A stretch of DNA of 64,000 nt from Fagopyrum homotropicum (lineage: Eukaryota > Streptophyta > Magnoliopsida > Caryophyllales > Polygonaceae), in NCBI GenBank assembly GCA_033239125.1, contig BSWB01000003.1, forward strand, positions 138,174,320 to 138,238,319, written 5' to 3'. Below are positions 43,033 through 54,545 of the stretch, piece by piece (position 1 is the first letter of the stretch; each line of letters starts with the position of its first letter). The translations under genes were made by a program, and so were the position numbers. The notes beneath the pieces were generated by a model, which saw nothing but the letters and a program-made list of their open reading frames with translations, was not told the DNA's origin and searched no databases.

Positions 43033-46000
43033 ACATGGTATCAGAGCTCTAGGTTGGCAACAATGGCACTTGAAATCTTCTGAAAGACCGAATAAGTTTT
43101 AAGCAGAACCCGAAAAGGGGTCTGAGTTTTAAAAAGAGAATTTTTGGTTTTAATGCATGCATAGTCTGGTTGGGAATAGAAAAGTACGGCTGACCACCAC
43201 TACTACCGTGGATCTCAGTATGCTTAGTATGGACTTTAGGTTTTACTATAGTTTGACTTTTAGCTTGTTTATAAAGATATGTTATATAGATAGGTATATG
43301 CCGAAGATTAGTAGAAATTGTAGTTATGTTATGTCCTTAACGGAGATAACATAATGAGTTTCTCACCTCTTGGACACATCTAAGTAGATTTTGAAGGGTG
43401 TCAACGTGAGGATTAGTATGCACATCTTATGTGCATTAGGGTAGACGAACGTCGGACAACTTCTTCGAGCTTGTTGAGGAACGTCGAGACGGAAAATAGA
43501 AGACTCAAAGACAACACCAATTACGATGACAAGAAGAGAATCCCGAATCAACTCAACGGGATGAAATGACGGATATAAAAGAGAGTAGTTCCGAAGAAGC
43601 AAGAGATGATCGCCAGCTAGGGAATTTGAGAACGACAACGGAGAGGCTCTTCCAAGTTGTGTAAAGTGGCTTCGCAAACAAAAAGGATGACGTCGAAAAT
43701 TGCCATAGACATGAAAGTCAAAAGGGAGATATAGTAGCGATCAAGAAAAGAGACATAAAATTTAAGCTCACTGACAGACTAGGAAGTGAAAGTTGATGCT
43801 AAAAGCAAGGCGAAATATGATCACTCTCAACAAGCTAATTACCACCACAATCCAGATTGATAACCGAGACAGTCAAAAGTATGGAAGTCAACACAAGATA
43901 CATTATCCATCCAAATAGAAAGAATTAAAGAGCTGCAACTTCGCGTTGCCAGAAAGGAAAAGGTGGATTTCACCAACGTGGAAGTGGAGTGATCTCGTAG
44001 AACACAAGAGAATTTTGACATAGACTGTGATACAACAATAACCAGCTTCTGTAAAGGCAGCAGTACAAGCTACCCTAGAAGGATTGAAAAGTTTGTTGAT
44101 GGAAGAAGAATGATACAACTAGACTCGTAAGAGTATAACGATCTTACAAAAGTGTAGATTGTAGGAGGAGCTAAAGGAGAATAAATAGAGAGACTGGAGG
44201 AGATATATTTCACCAAGTATATCAAGCCTCAAAAGAGATGGAAGAAAAGTAAGTCTATGATGTTGTAGAAGGTCAACTACATCCTACTTGGACAACTTAA
44301 AAGTTACATATGCGGGTTAACTAGTGATGGTTAGTTAACCGATAAGAAGAATAACCACAAGGTTATAAAAGAATTTTATCGACATCTAGTGAATTTCTTT
44401 CGGAGATCCACGACGAAAATGGTGAAGTTAAATCAATACAAGTACTAGTAGTCTGGATGGTAACGTTAAATGAGTCCAATATGATAACTCTAATAAAGAA
44501 AATTTAAGGGCAGCTCTTGACGGTCGGTAATGACCCTTGATGATAGTAATGGTGAAAAGGGAATTGTTGGGAGTAGTTACTTACTACTGACTACGAAAGA
44601 TACATATCAGAGTTAGAATGAAGGGATCCTTGTAAGAAGAACTAGAAGACTAAGAGGAAGTAGATGATTGGAAACATGTCCTATGTCTTAGCATTCCACA
44701 CAAGTAAGACTGATGGTGCTCCTTCGGGAAAAAAAAAGTAGGGTCAGACTGTCTAGATTGACAGGGAAAACCCTTGTGATTAAAGATGTGACACAAAATA
44801 ATTGGAAATTCCGAGGCGGCACAAACATAAAGAGTATGATGTAAAGCCTTGGTGAAATGTGTGGTCGAGTTGTGAGGTGATTGCAGATAGAATCTACAGG
44901 TTGACTAAAACAGACATGAGAAGGAGTAAAAGTGAAAGACTAAAGGTTGTTATATGGATCCGGTATCACCCCAATAAGATGGTTACCGAAAGGACTAAAG
45001 ACTGTTATTTAAGGAGAAATGGAAGTACTCCATTGAAAATTCAGCTAGACTAATGACCTAAGAGTTGATGAAAGTAATAAGACCAACCAACGCAGTTGTA
45101 AAGTGTGTACGAGAAAACTCAAAGGGATTTAACTATCTTACGGAGTGTAAATATCCAAGAAGGTAAAGCGACATGAGTATAAGGAAGACATAGTAAATGT
45201 GATGCGAGAAATTTGATTGGTGGGAAAATCATATGCACCTAATGTGTTGTATACAAATAGTACCATTGGATGTTTAATAACAATCATACCAATGGACTGA
45301 TGACACTATGATGGATTTAGTGTAAACCAAGTGTATAACTTATCTAGTGAGAAGGAAAGTCATGTATCAAAATTGCGAGTTATGATAAATTTTAAATAAA
45401 GTTTTGAGATGAGGATGTCCTTAGGAAATCTATGCAAGAGTACAAAGCAACTGAAGTTCTAACACAGAATGGGTAGTAATGATCAATAGACAGTTAGAGA
45501 CCGATGTAGAGAAGAAAAATGTATAAGAGGAGTCACCTAGTAGAAGAGTTCACAAGACAAGCTTGTAAGGCCAAAAGAGATAAAATGTCAACCCGGATGT
45601 GAGAGTCTAAGGTGCATGGAAGGTATACATACAATGGAGTGTAGAAGCAAAATGTAGACTTTACAAGTATGGAGAGGTTTTGACCTCCTCAAAGATATAG
45701 GAATTTGGAAGAAATCTCAATGCCGGTATGAAAGAGTCGAAGCCTGTAGCGGAAACAACGGAGTTTCATGAAGGCAATATTGCCGGTAACACTAACGAAG
45801 GATTGTATATATGAGAACGGCCTTGGTGGAATCGGAAGTTCAAGGTAACCCCAATTATCACGGGACTTAAGTCATCGACACCGACGGTCCATTAAAGGGG
45901 AACTGCAAAGGGATGATAACTAAGGTCATCAAAACTACCAAGACACTTACCAACCATCGTTGAAGACTTGGAATGACTATTTATGTCAAGATGAATGACC

Positions 46001-47401
46001 CAGTTAGGCTCGAGAAGTAGAGTTAGCCTAAGGAAACAGAAGTGTGGAAGATAAAACGAATTAGCGAAGCATGAAAGGATTAGTCGGGCAAATGATGTTC
46101 ACCAAGGATTTAACGCCAGTATAGGTATGAGAAGAGTAAGTCTGGGATATTGAGATAAGTCAATTATAGACTGACCGACGTCAGCTAAGGACGTGTAAGT
46201 GTTGGTTTTGACGAGTAGGTACTGTTAAGAAGAGACATTGACGACTGCGGATTTTAGAGATAACCTTACCAATGCCTAGGAAGATTTCCCAAGTGGGCAA
46301 CAACAACCTTCTGGGATGATCTAAGGATATGGAGAGAATTGAGCTAGAGGTTGCTTACTGGTTGGTTAAGAACAGACTACGGTTGAGTAAGAGAGTAAGG
46401 GTCTGTTTGAAGAAGATCTTGCTAGTATTAGAAGTGAAGTATAGGCGGGAGCTGGGTAAATCATGTTGACCCTCAGAAAGACATCATTGTGACTAATGGG
46501 TGTTACACCAGAAGCGTGGTAGACCCATAACCCACAGATGAAGAAAATCAATGTTAGGTGAACTATGATTTCAAGTTAAGGAATTAAAGAACTATATGAA
46601 AAGGTCCACTTGGGAGTGTGATTTGTTTTGAGTTATATAAATTTGAAAGCTTGACAAGAAGTAGATGAAAATTCACCAATTAAGGAACGATCCGATTAGG
46701 TCACATTGAGGAAAACGAGCCAAGCAGTTTGTATTACAAAGAGCATTAGGCACTTAGTAAAGTGCCGACAGAAGTTTAAGATCATTATTTCATAATCGAT
46801 AGTCGGGAACTTTCGAAAGGAAAAAGTTTTTATGGTATGGTAGAGTCGCCAAAAGAGTGGGAAGTGAGCTTAGAGAGACAATCGTTGATATTTAATAGTG
46901 GATTGAGAAATTATTTAGTGACTAGCTCTACTACCATACCAGAGGGAGTACATCAAATATTCTACATGTCTCAGTTGAGAAATATCTACCGGATTCGAGA
47001 TGCGTCATCAACTATGATATTCGGATAATGGAGCCCGAGCATACTTTTGTGGAATATCCAGTGGCCATTCGAGAATGGAGTACTAGACACCTACAATCTA
47101 AAGCTATGCCGATACTGTGGATCTAGTGGTCTAGACGAGGAGCCGATGAGGCTACCTAGGAGACTGAGGAGAGTATTAGACGTAACTACCCTGAGTTCTT
47201 TGTGGGGTTAGAGGTTACTCCTGTTTGACGAGTTAGTACTCGGATGTTGTGTTGTTTGACCTTTCAGGTTTTTTATACTGATTTGAGCGATCACGTTGAT
47301 GTGACACGTGTCTACTTTTGATGATTGAGTAGTTACTTGGTAGAAAACGAAATGTTTAGTAAACTAAAATCTACCAAAGGAAATGTGTGATTAAAAGAAT
47401 T
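43033..47401 (+). pseudogene. Decayed gag-pol of element F
   Basis: Plus-strand remnant of a chromovirus interior. The clearest trace is the integrase C-terminus and chromodomain region at about 46830-47230: a HQIFYMSQLRNIYR-like block corresponds to HPVFHVSQLREYI of element G, and FVEYPVAI precedes a STRHLQSK stretch. The rest shows no open frame above 105 codons. The interior ends at 47401 without its inverted repeat and purine tract, which were removed by the deletion that also took the start of the 3' LTR. Confidence 0.75.
43036..43047 (+). promoter_or_regulatory. Primer-binding site, tRNA-iMet, F, with leader hairpin
   Basis: TGGTATCAGAGC lies three bases after the LTR. The hairpin CAGAACCC-GAAAA-GGGGTCTG follows at 43104-43124, the counterpart of the E and G leader hairpins. 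Confidence 0.9.
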
Positions 47402-48853
47402 ATCCTACCCTTTGCTGTACATTCAACCACAAGTCGCACCTCCGTCCTCTTCTTCTCTATACGAAGGCAGCAGCAGCAACACGAGCCACCGCGCCGCCTC
47501 TGTCTTCAGCGCCGATACAGAGCATCGCCGGAGCCCTCAGTAGCTTCAAACCTTCCTTCCCGTTGGAGACAGGTAAATCGACCATCTTCTACTCCGCCGC
47601 CAACACCACATGTCGGGGACGCAAGGGACACGCTTCGTCTCGCCTTCGCTGCAAGCCGGGAGTGTCGAGCCGCTTGGTGTGTCACGCTGAGTTACTTCCA
47701 GCCTGCTGCAGCCCACGAACAACCGGGACTCCTACTGCTCGCGAGTCGGACCCTCTTCCCGGACGCCGGAGAGTGCATAAACCGGCGGGAGAAACCACAC
47801 CCGGCCCTTGTAGACGGACCCCGACAGCACCGCATCCTAGCACCGCTTGCCGACGTTTCGAGTTGCCATCGCTGAAGATTGGATCGTACTCTAATCGGGA
47901 CTACTTCGATCGACCCGGCCACCGTCTGCTCCTCTGCGAAGACGCGACTAGGGTGTTGTATTGGTGAGCCTCCTTCGTCTTTGCAGTATAGTTATACCTG
48001 TACCTTGGTATAAATTGCAGTTATATATAAGTATATACATTAGTATATATGTGTATATATATATGTATGTATAAGTATAAGTGTAAGGGAATAGATAAGT
48101 ATACGAAGATTGGAATCGGTTCAATGAGTGCTGAGTATGTGTAGGTATATATACATGTAAGGGTACTGAATGTATATAGGTAGACGTAAGAATTGAAAGA
48201 TAAATATTTAATTAAGTAGAAATGCCGTGTATATATATATACGTACATATATAAATATGAAATATGAGATGAGAGTTACAAGTGTATATATATGAATAAA
48301 TAGAGCGTGTATACATAAGTATATACACAAAGGAGAGAAGGTAACGTATATATACACTTATATACATGAGTATAAGTGTAGAATAATAACCGGGAGAGAC
48401 TGATGTCGTTTTCTTGACGAGTGTTTGAGATTTAACCTCATAACCTTTATTACGCTAACCTTGAGAACTAGATTATGGACATAGGTTCTAAAAGAAAATA
48501 TTATAACTAAATGATAGACTTTGAGAATTTTCGGCACTAAGGGTAAAATGTTCTTTTACCGTAAGAGAGCTTTTTCCGTAATTCCTTCGCATGAGGTTGG
48601 ACATCTGGATGTGATTTTGATCCACATGCCTTATTTGACAGGCGTTTGAGTTACCATGAGTTCGGACCGAGTTGAGATTTGAGAAAACGATTTTTTTGAT
48701 CAAGGTAAGTCCTTGGGACTTACTTAGCTGGTTTCTGGATATTAGTTGGGTGATGATGGTTGTGTGTGTACAATGTGTGTTATAATAAATAACAACTTGT
48801 TAGGACGACCGTGGTTATTATGTTTTAAGGCCCAAGTGTATGTAGAACGGGCC

Positions 48854-48993
48854 GTGACATCACTGCCCAGCTCTGCCAGGAGACTGGGAGGTTCTCTATA
48901 CCCAGACCATACAGGTACACGGTGAGATGCATCGGATCCACTCCTGATGGGTACACGGGGGCGGAGGCGAGGTTTGGGAATCCCTCGTGTCAC
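48854..48993 (+). ncRNA. Structured LTR-intron module, F 3' LTR
   Basis: Closing stem GTGACA/TGTCAC, with the same hairpins as the 5' copy. The donor hairpin GTAAGTCCTTGGGACTTAC is at 48705-48723. The acceptor TTTTAG ends at 50114, with the MITE inserted between the module and the branch-like CTAAT. Confidence 0.65.
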
Positions 48994-49121
48994 AAAATAA
49001 GTATCATTAGAGTGAATGACTTAAATGAAGATAATAAATGTATTGTTTGAAAGCATGATGAGTGTTTATTATTTTATGTGTGTGTGTGCTATTATTATTC
49101 TTCAAATGTTTAGAATACTAG

Positions 49122-50084
49122 GGGCGTGTTTAGTAAAATTGTGGTTTCGGTTGCGGTTGTGGTTGTGGTAGCGGTTGTGGTTACGGTTGCGGTTATAAAC
49201 GAGTGGTTTTTAAGATTTGTGGTTTGCAGAAAAACTCCGTATACGTGTTTAGTTAAATGGTTCGAAATAAGTTTTAATTCTAGTTGAATACCAAAATACC
49301 CCTAAAAAATTAAAAGCAAAAGACCATAGAATATGGGTTATCTTCTTCCCGGTGCAAGTGTTCCATGGATGTAAGATAGAGCTCTTATTTCCAAACAATT
49401 TCAAAATGTTCCTATCTTCTCAAATCAATGACTTGCCAGATGCAGTTTTTCTTCCCCAAATATAAAAAAAAATCTACAATTACAGTATAAATAGGAAGAA
49501 TCTCCAATTGCATAAAGAAATCCCCAATTACAGATATAACTTTTAACAATTAATTTCAAAATACTCATGTTCTTCTCAATGTACAAATCAAGTTTTTCTT
49601 CACCCATTATAGATAGATCTCTTCTTCCTCTTCTGTAAACGCAAATAGGACCAAGGTTCTGAATCTCTGAACCTATTCTGATTCCTCATTTTTGCAAACC
49701 AAATACTACCAAATACGGGACTCCAACATGCGTTTCGAGCCATTCCCGATGCAAATGTTCCATGGGCCATGGCTGAAGGTTGCAGACGGGATCATGGTTG
49801 CGATTCGTCGACCTGATCGCAAGCCCTAACCAGGGAGATGTGTATTGATAGAAAAGAAAAGAAAGGATAGAAGAGAATGGGAGAAGGGCATGAATGGTAT
49901 AACTATTTGAGAAACTCCCAAAACCTTACGGGAGGAGATTCCAAAAACGGAGGTTTCAAAACCCATAAAACACAACCACAATGGTTCCAAGAAACCACAA
50001 AACTCAAACTAAACACCACTCATTTATTACAGCAACAACCATACAACTAAAAGAAACCCCATAAAACTACAACTAAACAGACCC
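49122..50084. mobile_element. MITE, PIF/Harbinger-like (Tourist type)
   Basis: 963 bp with short terminal inverted repeats: GGGCGTGTTTAGT at the left, and ACTAAACAGACCC at the right, whose complement is GGGTCTGTTTAGT (11 of 13 match). The 3-bp target duplication TAG is at 49119-49121 and 50085-50087; the 5' LTR shows the empty site. The left end has G/T-rich short repeats (CGGTTGTGGTTG), mirrored by C/A-rich sequence at the right. No transposase frame. The 3-bp duplication fits PIF/Harbinger better than hAT. Confidence 0.75.
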
Positions 50085-50439
50085 TAGCTAATGGTTGTTT
50101 TGTTGTGGTTTTAGTTTTACAGCAGGTTAGAACAACAGCTGAGTGATCCGGAAGTAGTGGTCAGCCGGGTCTCCGTACTCTTTAGAGTGGGGGTTTGGGT
50201 TGTTGCTTTGTTGTTTTGCCTTTTGTTAAGACAGTTAGTCTTTTCCGTTGTTTAAGTACGATAGGTTGTTAGACTTTGTTGCATTCATCATTTTTACAAA
50301 TAAATTTTATGAATTTCGGTTTTTTCTTATTTGTGTCTTGTTGCAAGATCCTAGTAATATTGTTGTCAAACTGAGGTCGGGACCCATTGTGAGGTCCTAA
50401 CCAGTAATATCCCGGGTTCTGAGAATCCGGGGTGTTACA

Positions 50440-50690
50440 TTTCATACCAGAAATTTCATACGAAAGTAATATACCAGAAATTATGTACCAGAAATTAAAT
50501 ACCATAAATTATATACTGGAAATTAAATACCAGAAATTATATATCAGAAATTAAATACCAGAAATTTCATACTAGAAATTAAATACCAGAAATTTCATAC
50601 CAGAAATTAAATACCATAAATTTCTTACTAGAAATTTCTTACTAGAAATTTCATGCCAGAAATTATATATCAAAAATTATAGTGCTTGGG
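50440..50690 (+). repeat. Foldback-like repeat, right arm, copy B (end)
   Basis: Continues the ATACCAGAAATT units after element F and ends near AAAATTATAGTGC. The sequence beyond looks like the 3' part of an intron of the adjacent gene remnant. Confidence 0.75.
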
Positions 50691-50760
50691 GGTGTACTGA
50701 TTTGTTTGACTTTCTGGTAGTAAATTTGAGATTGTTTCTTTTATCCTTGTCCCTTTTCAG

Positions 50761-51136
50761 GAAGCTTTGAGAGAGAAAGTACGAGAGCAGAAAAAGGGAA
50801 ATAGAGAGGTACTTCCGCTGTTATACTGATTCAGGGCTTCTTTGTAGAATATGTTTTGCTGAACAGGGTTTTGATTGTCACAGGCTTGGGAAGCTTGAAA
50901 GAATGCCCGGGAAGCATTGAATGAAGAGAAGAAAGCTGGTTATGAAAATATGAAGATCTATAAATTTTATCCTGTGGCGTCACCTGATTCTCCGGATGTA
51001 TCCAATGTGAAGGTAAGAAAGAGGTTACACATTTTTTAACCTGGTAGTTTGCTCGAGTTGACAATGATGATATTTTTCCTATTTGCAGGCCAGTTTCATC
51101 AACAGATACTACGGAAAGGCTCACGAAGTACTGTAA
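50761..51136 (+). pseudogene. Last three exons of a host gene, possibly HEAT INTOLERANT 4-like
   Basis: Three phase-0 exons with proper borders: 50761-50808 (after TTTTCAG), 50884-51012 (after CACAG, before GTAAG) and 51089-51136 (after TTTGCAG, ending TAA). The encoded text includes EALREKVREQKKGNRE, then KIYKFYPVASPDSPDVSNVK, then a C-terminus FINRYYGKAHEVL. From memory this ending resembles plant nuclear HEAT INTOLERANT 4-type proteins; I cannot check it. The fifth codon of exon 2 is TGA where the context suggests TGG. Upstream exons are not in the window: the foldback-like repeat lies directly upstream. I infer a truncated, inactivated remnant. Confidence 0.6.
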
Positions 51137-51953
51137 GCATCCTCGAGGCTTTCACATCATACATCTCGCGGATGGATTAGAAGATTTGAATACCCAATCT
51201 TCTGTACTTTGCTGCTGCCTTAAACACTGGCAACCTGAAAACTTACATTAGCATAATTTTGGAAAGCAGACATCCATGCTTCTGCCCTTTTGCTCAGCGA
51301 CAACAGAACAGTAGCGTAGCCCTGTCGGAAAACGAAAAAGAGGAAGAAGATACAACTTTGAAATTGACAGATCTGCTAAAGACTTTCATCAAAGCTTCGA
51401 TTCTCTTCTACGAGCTTTTTACTCGAAGACAACAAGGTCTGAATCCAGAGAGATTGTGAGAAAGGGAGAGCTTTGGGGGCTGGAGGCTTGCAAAGAGGAA
51501 GACGGGAAGGGGTAGAATAGAAGGTTAGGGTTTTCACGGTAAAAAAAGATTTGGGGTACATTTACTAATTGGAAAACTGAAAAAAGCCCACTTAGTGTAC
51601 AATTAAAAAAAACAGCCTAGTTATCTAATTAGCCCAAAAACAAATCACCTAATTTACAAACAATACTTCTTCTTTTTATGAAAAGAAATACCAATTTGAA
51701 CTCGAATACAACACATTTTCTCTTATTTCTGGCAGGAAAAAAAGAAGAAGAAGAAAGTGATATTTTAGGCTTAGTTTGATGTGTTAGGTTCAAGTCAAAC
51801 CATGTACTCGTATTAATTAAATATTAGTGTATTATCCACACGTTTTTTTGACTAAATTAATTTTAAAAATAAAAGGTAAAGAATATTTAGATTTCAAGAG
51901 TATAGTATCTTTAATTTTTTGGGTTTAATTTTTTCAAATAAACTAGTTTATAA
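51137..51953. other. Sequence downstream of the gene remnant; small frame at 51259-51459
   Basis: A 66-codon plus-strand frame at 51259-51459 (ALSENEKEEEDTTLKLTDLL, then FIKASILFYELF) has a helical, charged look; I do not recognise a family. On the minus strand, an AACCCTAACC word near 51525 resembles a plant 5' leader. The segment near 51545-51650 resembles the arms of the foldback-like repeat (GGGGTACATTT, then AAAAAAGCC). The remainder is AT-rich with nothing clear. Confidence 0.3.
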
Positions 51954-52408
51954 TGTAACACCCCAAGTTCTCGAAACTCGGGGAGCTACTAGTTAGGACC
52001 TCACAATGGGTCCCGACCTTGGTTTAACAACAACATTACTTGGATCTTACAACAAGGCACAAATGTACTTAAACAATTTTGAAACATAATATTTTTATTG
52101 TATGAATGTACACAGGTGACAGCCTTACAAAACATAAACATATACATAACATGCATGCTGTATGGGAGACTCCCCCGTCCCCATCTAATGAGTACGTGGA
52201 CCCGGCTGACCATCCGTTCCGGATCTCTCTGCAACTGTCTATCTCTACAAATCTACAACACGGATAAACCGTTAGCTAACAATCAAAAAAATAAGCAGAA
52301 TAAGGATAGCACAAACACAAACAAGGTAACATAAACAATCATCATGCTGGCACACAAACCGGTTATTATCTAGTAGTTAAGTGATTCACCTTATTCCATT
52401 TTACAGTT

Positions 52409-52562
52409 GTGGCACGAAAATCTTAAGAGTTCTCGCCTCCGTTCCTTATCCAACTGGGTGTAGGTCTAGCTTACCTCCGCCGGTAGCATCACTACAAACC
52501 GAGTGTGGACTAGTCCCTAAAGAAACCCCCAGCGCCCTCAAGCTAACTGAGCAGAATGCCAC
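52409..52562 (-). ncRNA. Structured LTR-intron module, H
   Basis: On the minus strand, closing stem GTGGCA/TGCCAC, as in X and X'. The terminal hairpin is CGAGAA with TTTTCG (one G-T pair). The donor hairpin occupies 52682-52700, CTAAC is at 52271-52275 and the acceptor TTGTAG ends at 52253. Confidence 0.66.
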
Positions 52563-53194
52563 CGCCCGTTACTCTTAGGACAAGGTATAGGTCGGTATAT
52601 ATTTATTACTAAAATATAACTATAAACATCTCATTCACACACCACTACCATTATTCATACTCATATTTAGAAGTCAGCTAAGTAAGCCCAAAGGACTTAC
52701 ATGAATTCAAACATAATCTCGTTATCTCGACTCGGTTTGTAACCGCAGGAACTCAACCGCCTGTTATAAAAGGCAAGTAGATCAATAATATATCCCACTT
52801 AATTAGAAGTCTCTGACTTCTAAGATATTTAACTCTATCATCAGCTAAATTACCAAAATACCCTTATACGGATAAATGATTGTTTTACCCCTGGTCCCGA
52901 AACTTCTAAAAAATTCCATAGTTCATGCCTAAACTCTTATTTGAGACTAAAGAGTCATATTCTAACTCCTAAAGATGAGTTTGGTTACAAACTGGCAATG
53001 CACCCATTTTCTTATTTTCGAAAACATCGTTAAGGTCCAACTTCGGCTTCAAATATAAAATTCGAATAATGTTATAAAAATTCCAAAATAATTCCCTAGA
53101 TCATCTATGCTATCTCATCTACTCCTAGGAACAAGAATTTCTTAAAACTGTTAAAGCATCACTTCTACAAAAATTTTTAAAGTTGGTTACAATG

Positions 53195-53715
53195 CTTAAC
53201 AAACCGCACACTGTCTTAACTTTGAAAAAATCATAACTCCTAAACTACTCGCTGGATTTATCCCAAAATTTGATATGTTCTACTATAAAATCTTATCTAT
53301 AATATATCCAAAATTCAGCCGTAAAGGAGATCAAAATCCTATTTAAAACTATCTCACAAAACCGAATTTCAGCACAACAGAAAAACTGCTTACGACTCAA
53401 TCTTTGAAAAATCATAAATTCCAAACCACTCGCTGGATTCCTATAAAATTTTAATATGTTCTACCATAATATGTCAACTATATCATATCCAAAATTCAGC
53501 CAAAAAGAATGAGTTTAGCATACCTAAATTTGGTCACAAAGTTGGCTGCTCGCCAATGTAGAAAACTGCGAAACTGCAACAGCTCAACTACTCTACTTTA
53601 GGACCTTATAACTTTTAATCCGACCGTTCATTTGTTCTCAAATTTGGACACAGTAAACTACATATATTCATCTATGACCTATTAAAATTTCAACGGTGGA
53701 TCTTCGCTGTAACTC
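53195..53715. repeat. Diverged tandem repeat, about 180 bp, inside LTR H
   Basis: Blocks starting near 53195 and 53385 share AAATCATAA, then CTCGCTGGATT, then TATGTTCTA and CCAAAATTCAGCC. A weaker third block starts near 53555. A related single block occurs in X' near 35430-35590. Confidence 0.6.
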
Positions 53716-54409
53716 CTTAACATTGGTCGACAAGATGGGCAGTTTCTAACTTCAAAACTGAAGGAAAAAAATATGTATTTACAGCAGTCCTTATTTCTAC
53801 CATTCTGTTAATATAACTCAGCAGCTACCCTTTACCGACCTAACTGATTACTAATCCAAGATCCTAAGATCATCACCAACACAACAACCTACTCTAACCC
53901 ATTCCACAACAGAGTTATGTAATCAAGGAGGGAGAGAAGATTCACTTACCCCTACTAAGGTCTTTGGATGTAATTTAACGAAGATTCTGGGCGACAGAAA
54001 GGCTCTTGATCTATAATACAGTAGGAAGGGAAAATCAAATTCTTGCCCTTGGTGTGACTGAACAGAAAGAGAGAAACTAGGGAGTGAAAAGAGTGAGAGA
54101 CCATTACTACTTGACTCCCCAGGTTAAGTCGTGTGCAAAACTAAAGAATTGGGATAATCCGAGCGTGTGCAGGAGTCGAAGACTTGCTGGCATCTAGTCC
54201 GGAAATAGATGAGAAGAGTGAGGTTGAGTTGTCTGCACTGGCTTGGCTAGAGTCTGTTGTCTGATCGATGGTTGCTGCTGCTGCGTTGATGCTTGCTGCT
54301 GCTTGATGTCTCAGCCGCTGGAGTGCTCTTTGCATCTGCAGCGAGTGAACACAACACTGGAGAGGCTGGGCGCAGATGGTCGAGTGCCAAAGTCGGTGAG
54401 CAGCAGCAG

Positions 54410-54545
54410 TTGGTGAGCAGCAGTCCCAGGCGGCTTGTGCAGAAGCCGGTGAGCAGCAGTCCCAGGCGGCTTGTGCAGAAGCCGGTGAGCAACAGTCCCA
54501 GGCGGCTTGTGCAGAAGCCGGTGAGCAGCAGTCCCAGGCGGCAGA
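54410..54545. repeat. 36-bp tandem repeat in LTR H
   Basis: About 3.5 copies of a 36-bp unit containing CAGTCCCAGGCGGCTTGTGC and AGAAGCCGGTG. The unit length is a multiple of three, so frames remain open through it; the frames at 54293-54592 and 54247-54492 are consequences of this. Confidence 0.85.

Larger units (their letters stand above)
40415..50439 (+). mobile_element. Element F: chromovirus-type LTR retrotransposon, damaged
   Basis: The target duplication TTTCA is at 40410-40414 and 50440-50444. It comprises a full 5' LTR (40415-43032), a tRNA-Met primer site, a decayed interior and a 3' LTR that lacks its first ~555 bp and the preceding purine tract. The 3' LTR also carries a MITE. 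Although the LTRs are very similar to each other, the interior has no long frame. Confidence 0.93.
47402..50439 (+). repeat. F 3' LTR, 5'-deleted and carrying a MITE
   Basis: Homology to the 5' LTR starts at its position 40970 (ATCCTACCC). The missing part comprises about 50 bp of interior, the purine tract and the first 555 bp of the LTR. A 963-bp MITE with its 3-bp duplication interrupts it at 49122-50087. Otherwise it is very similar to the 5' LTR. Confidence 0.9.

Noticed and set aside
43036..43047. tRNA gene suggested by the TGGTATCAGAGC match
   Set aside because: Only 12 bases complementary to the tRNA 3' end follow an LTR; this is a primer-binding site, and no cloverleaf is present.
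49122..50084. hAT-type non-autonomous element
   Set aside because: An 8-bp target duplication would be expected, but only TAG (3 bp) fits the empty site; the termini suit PIF/Harbinger better.
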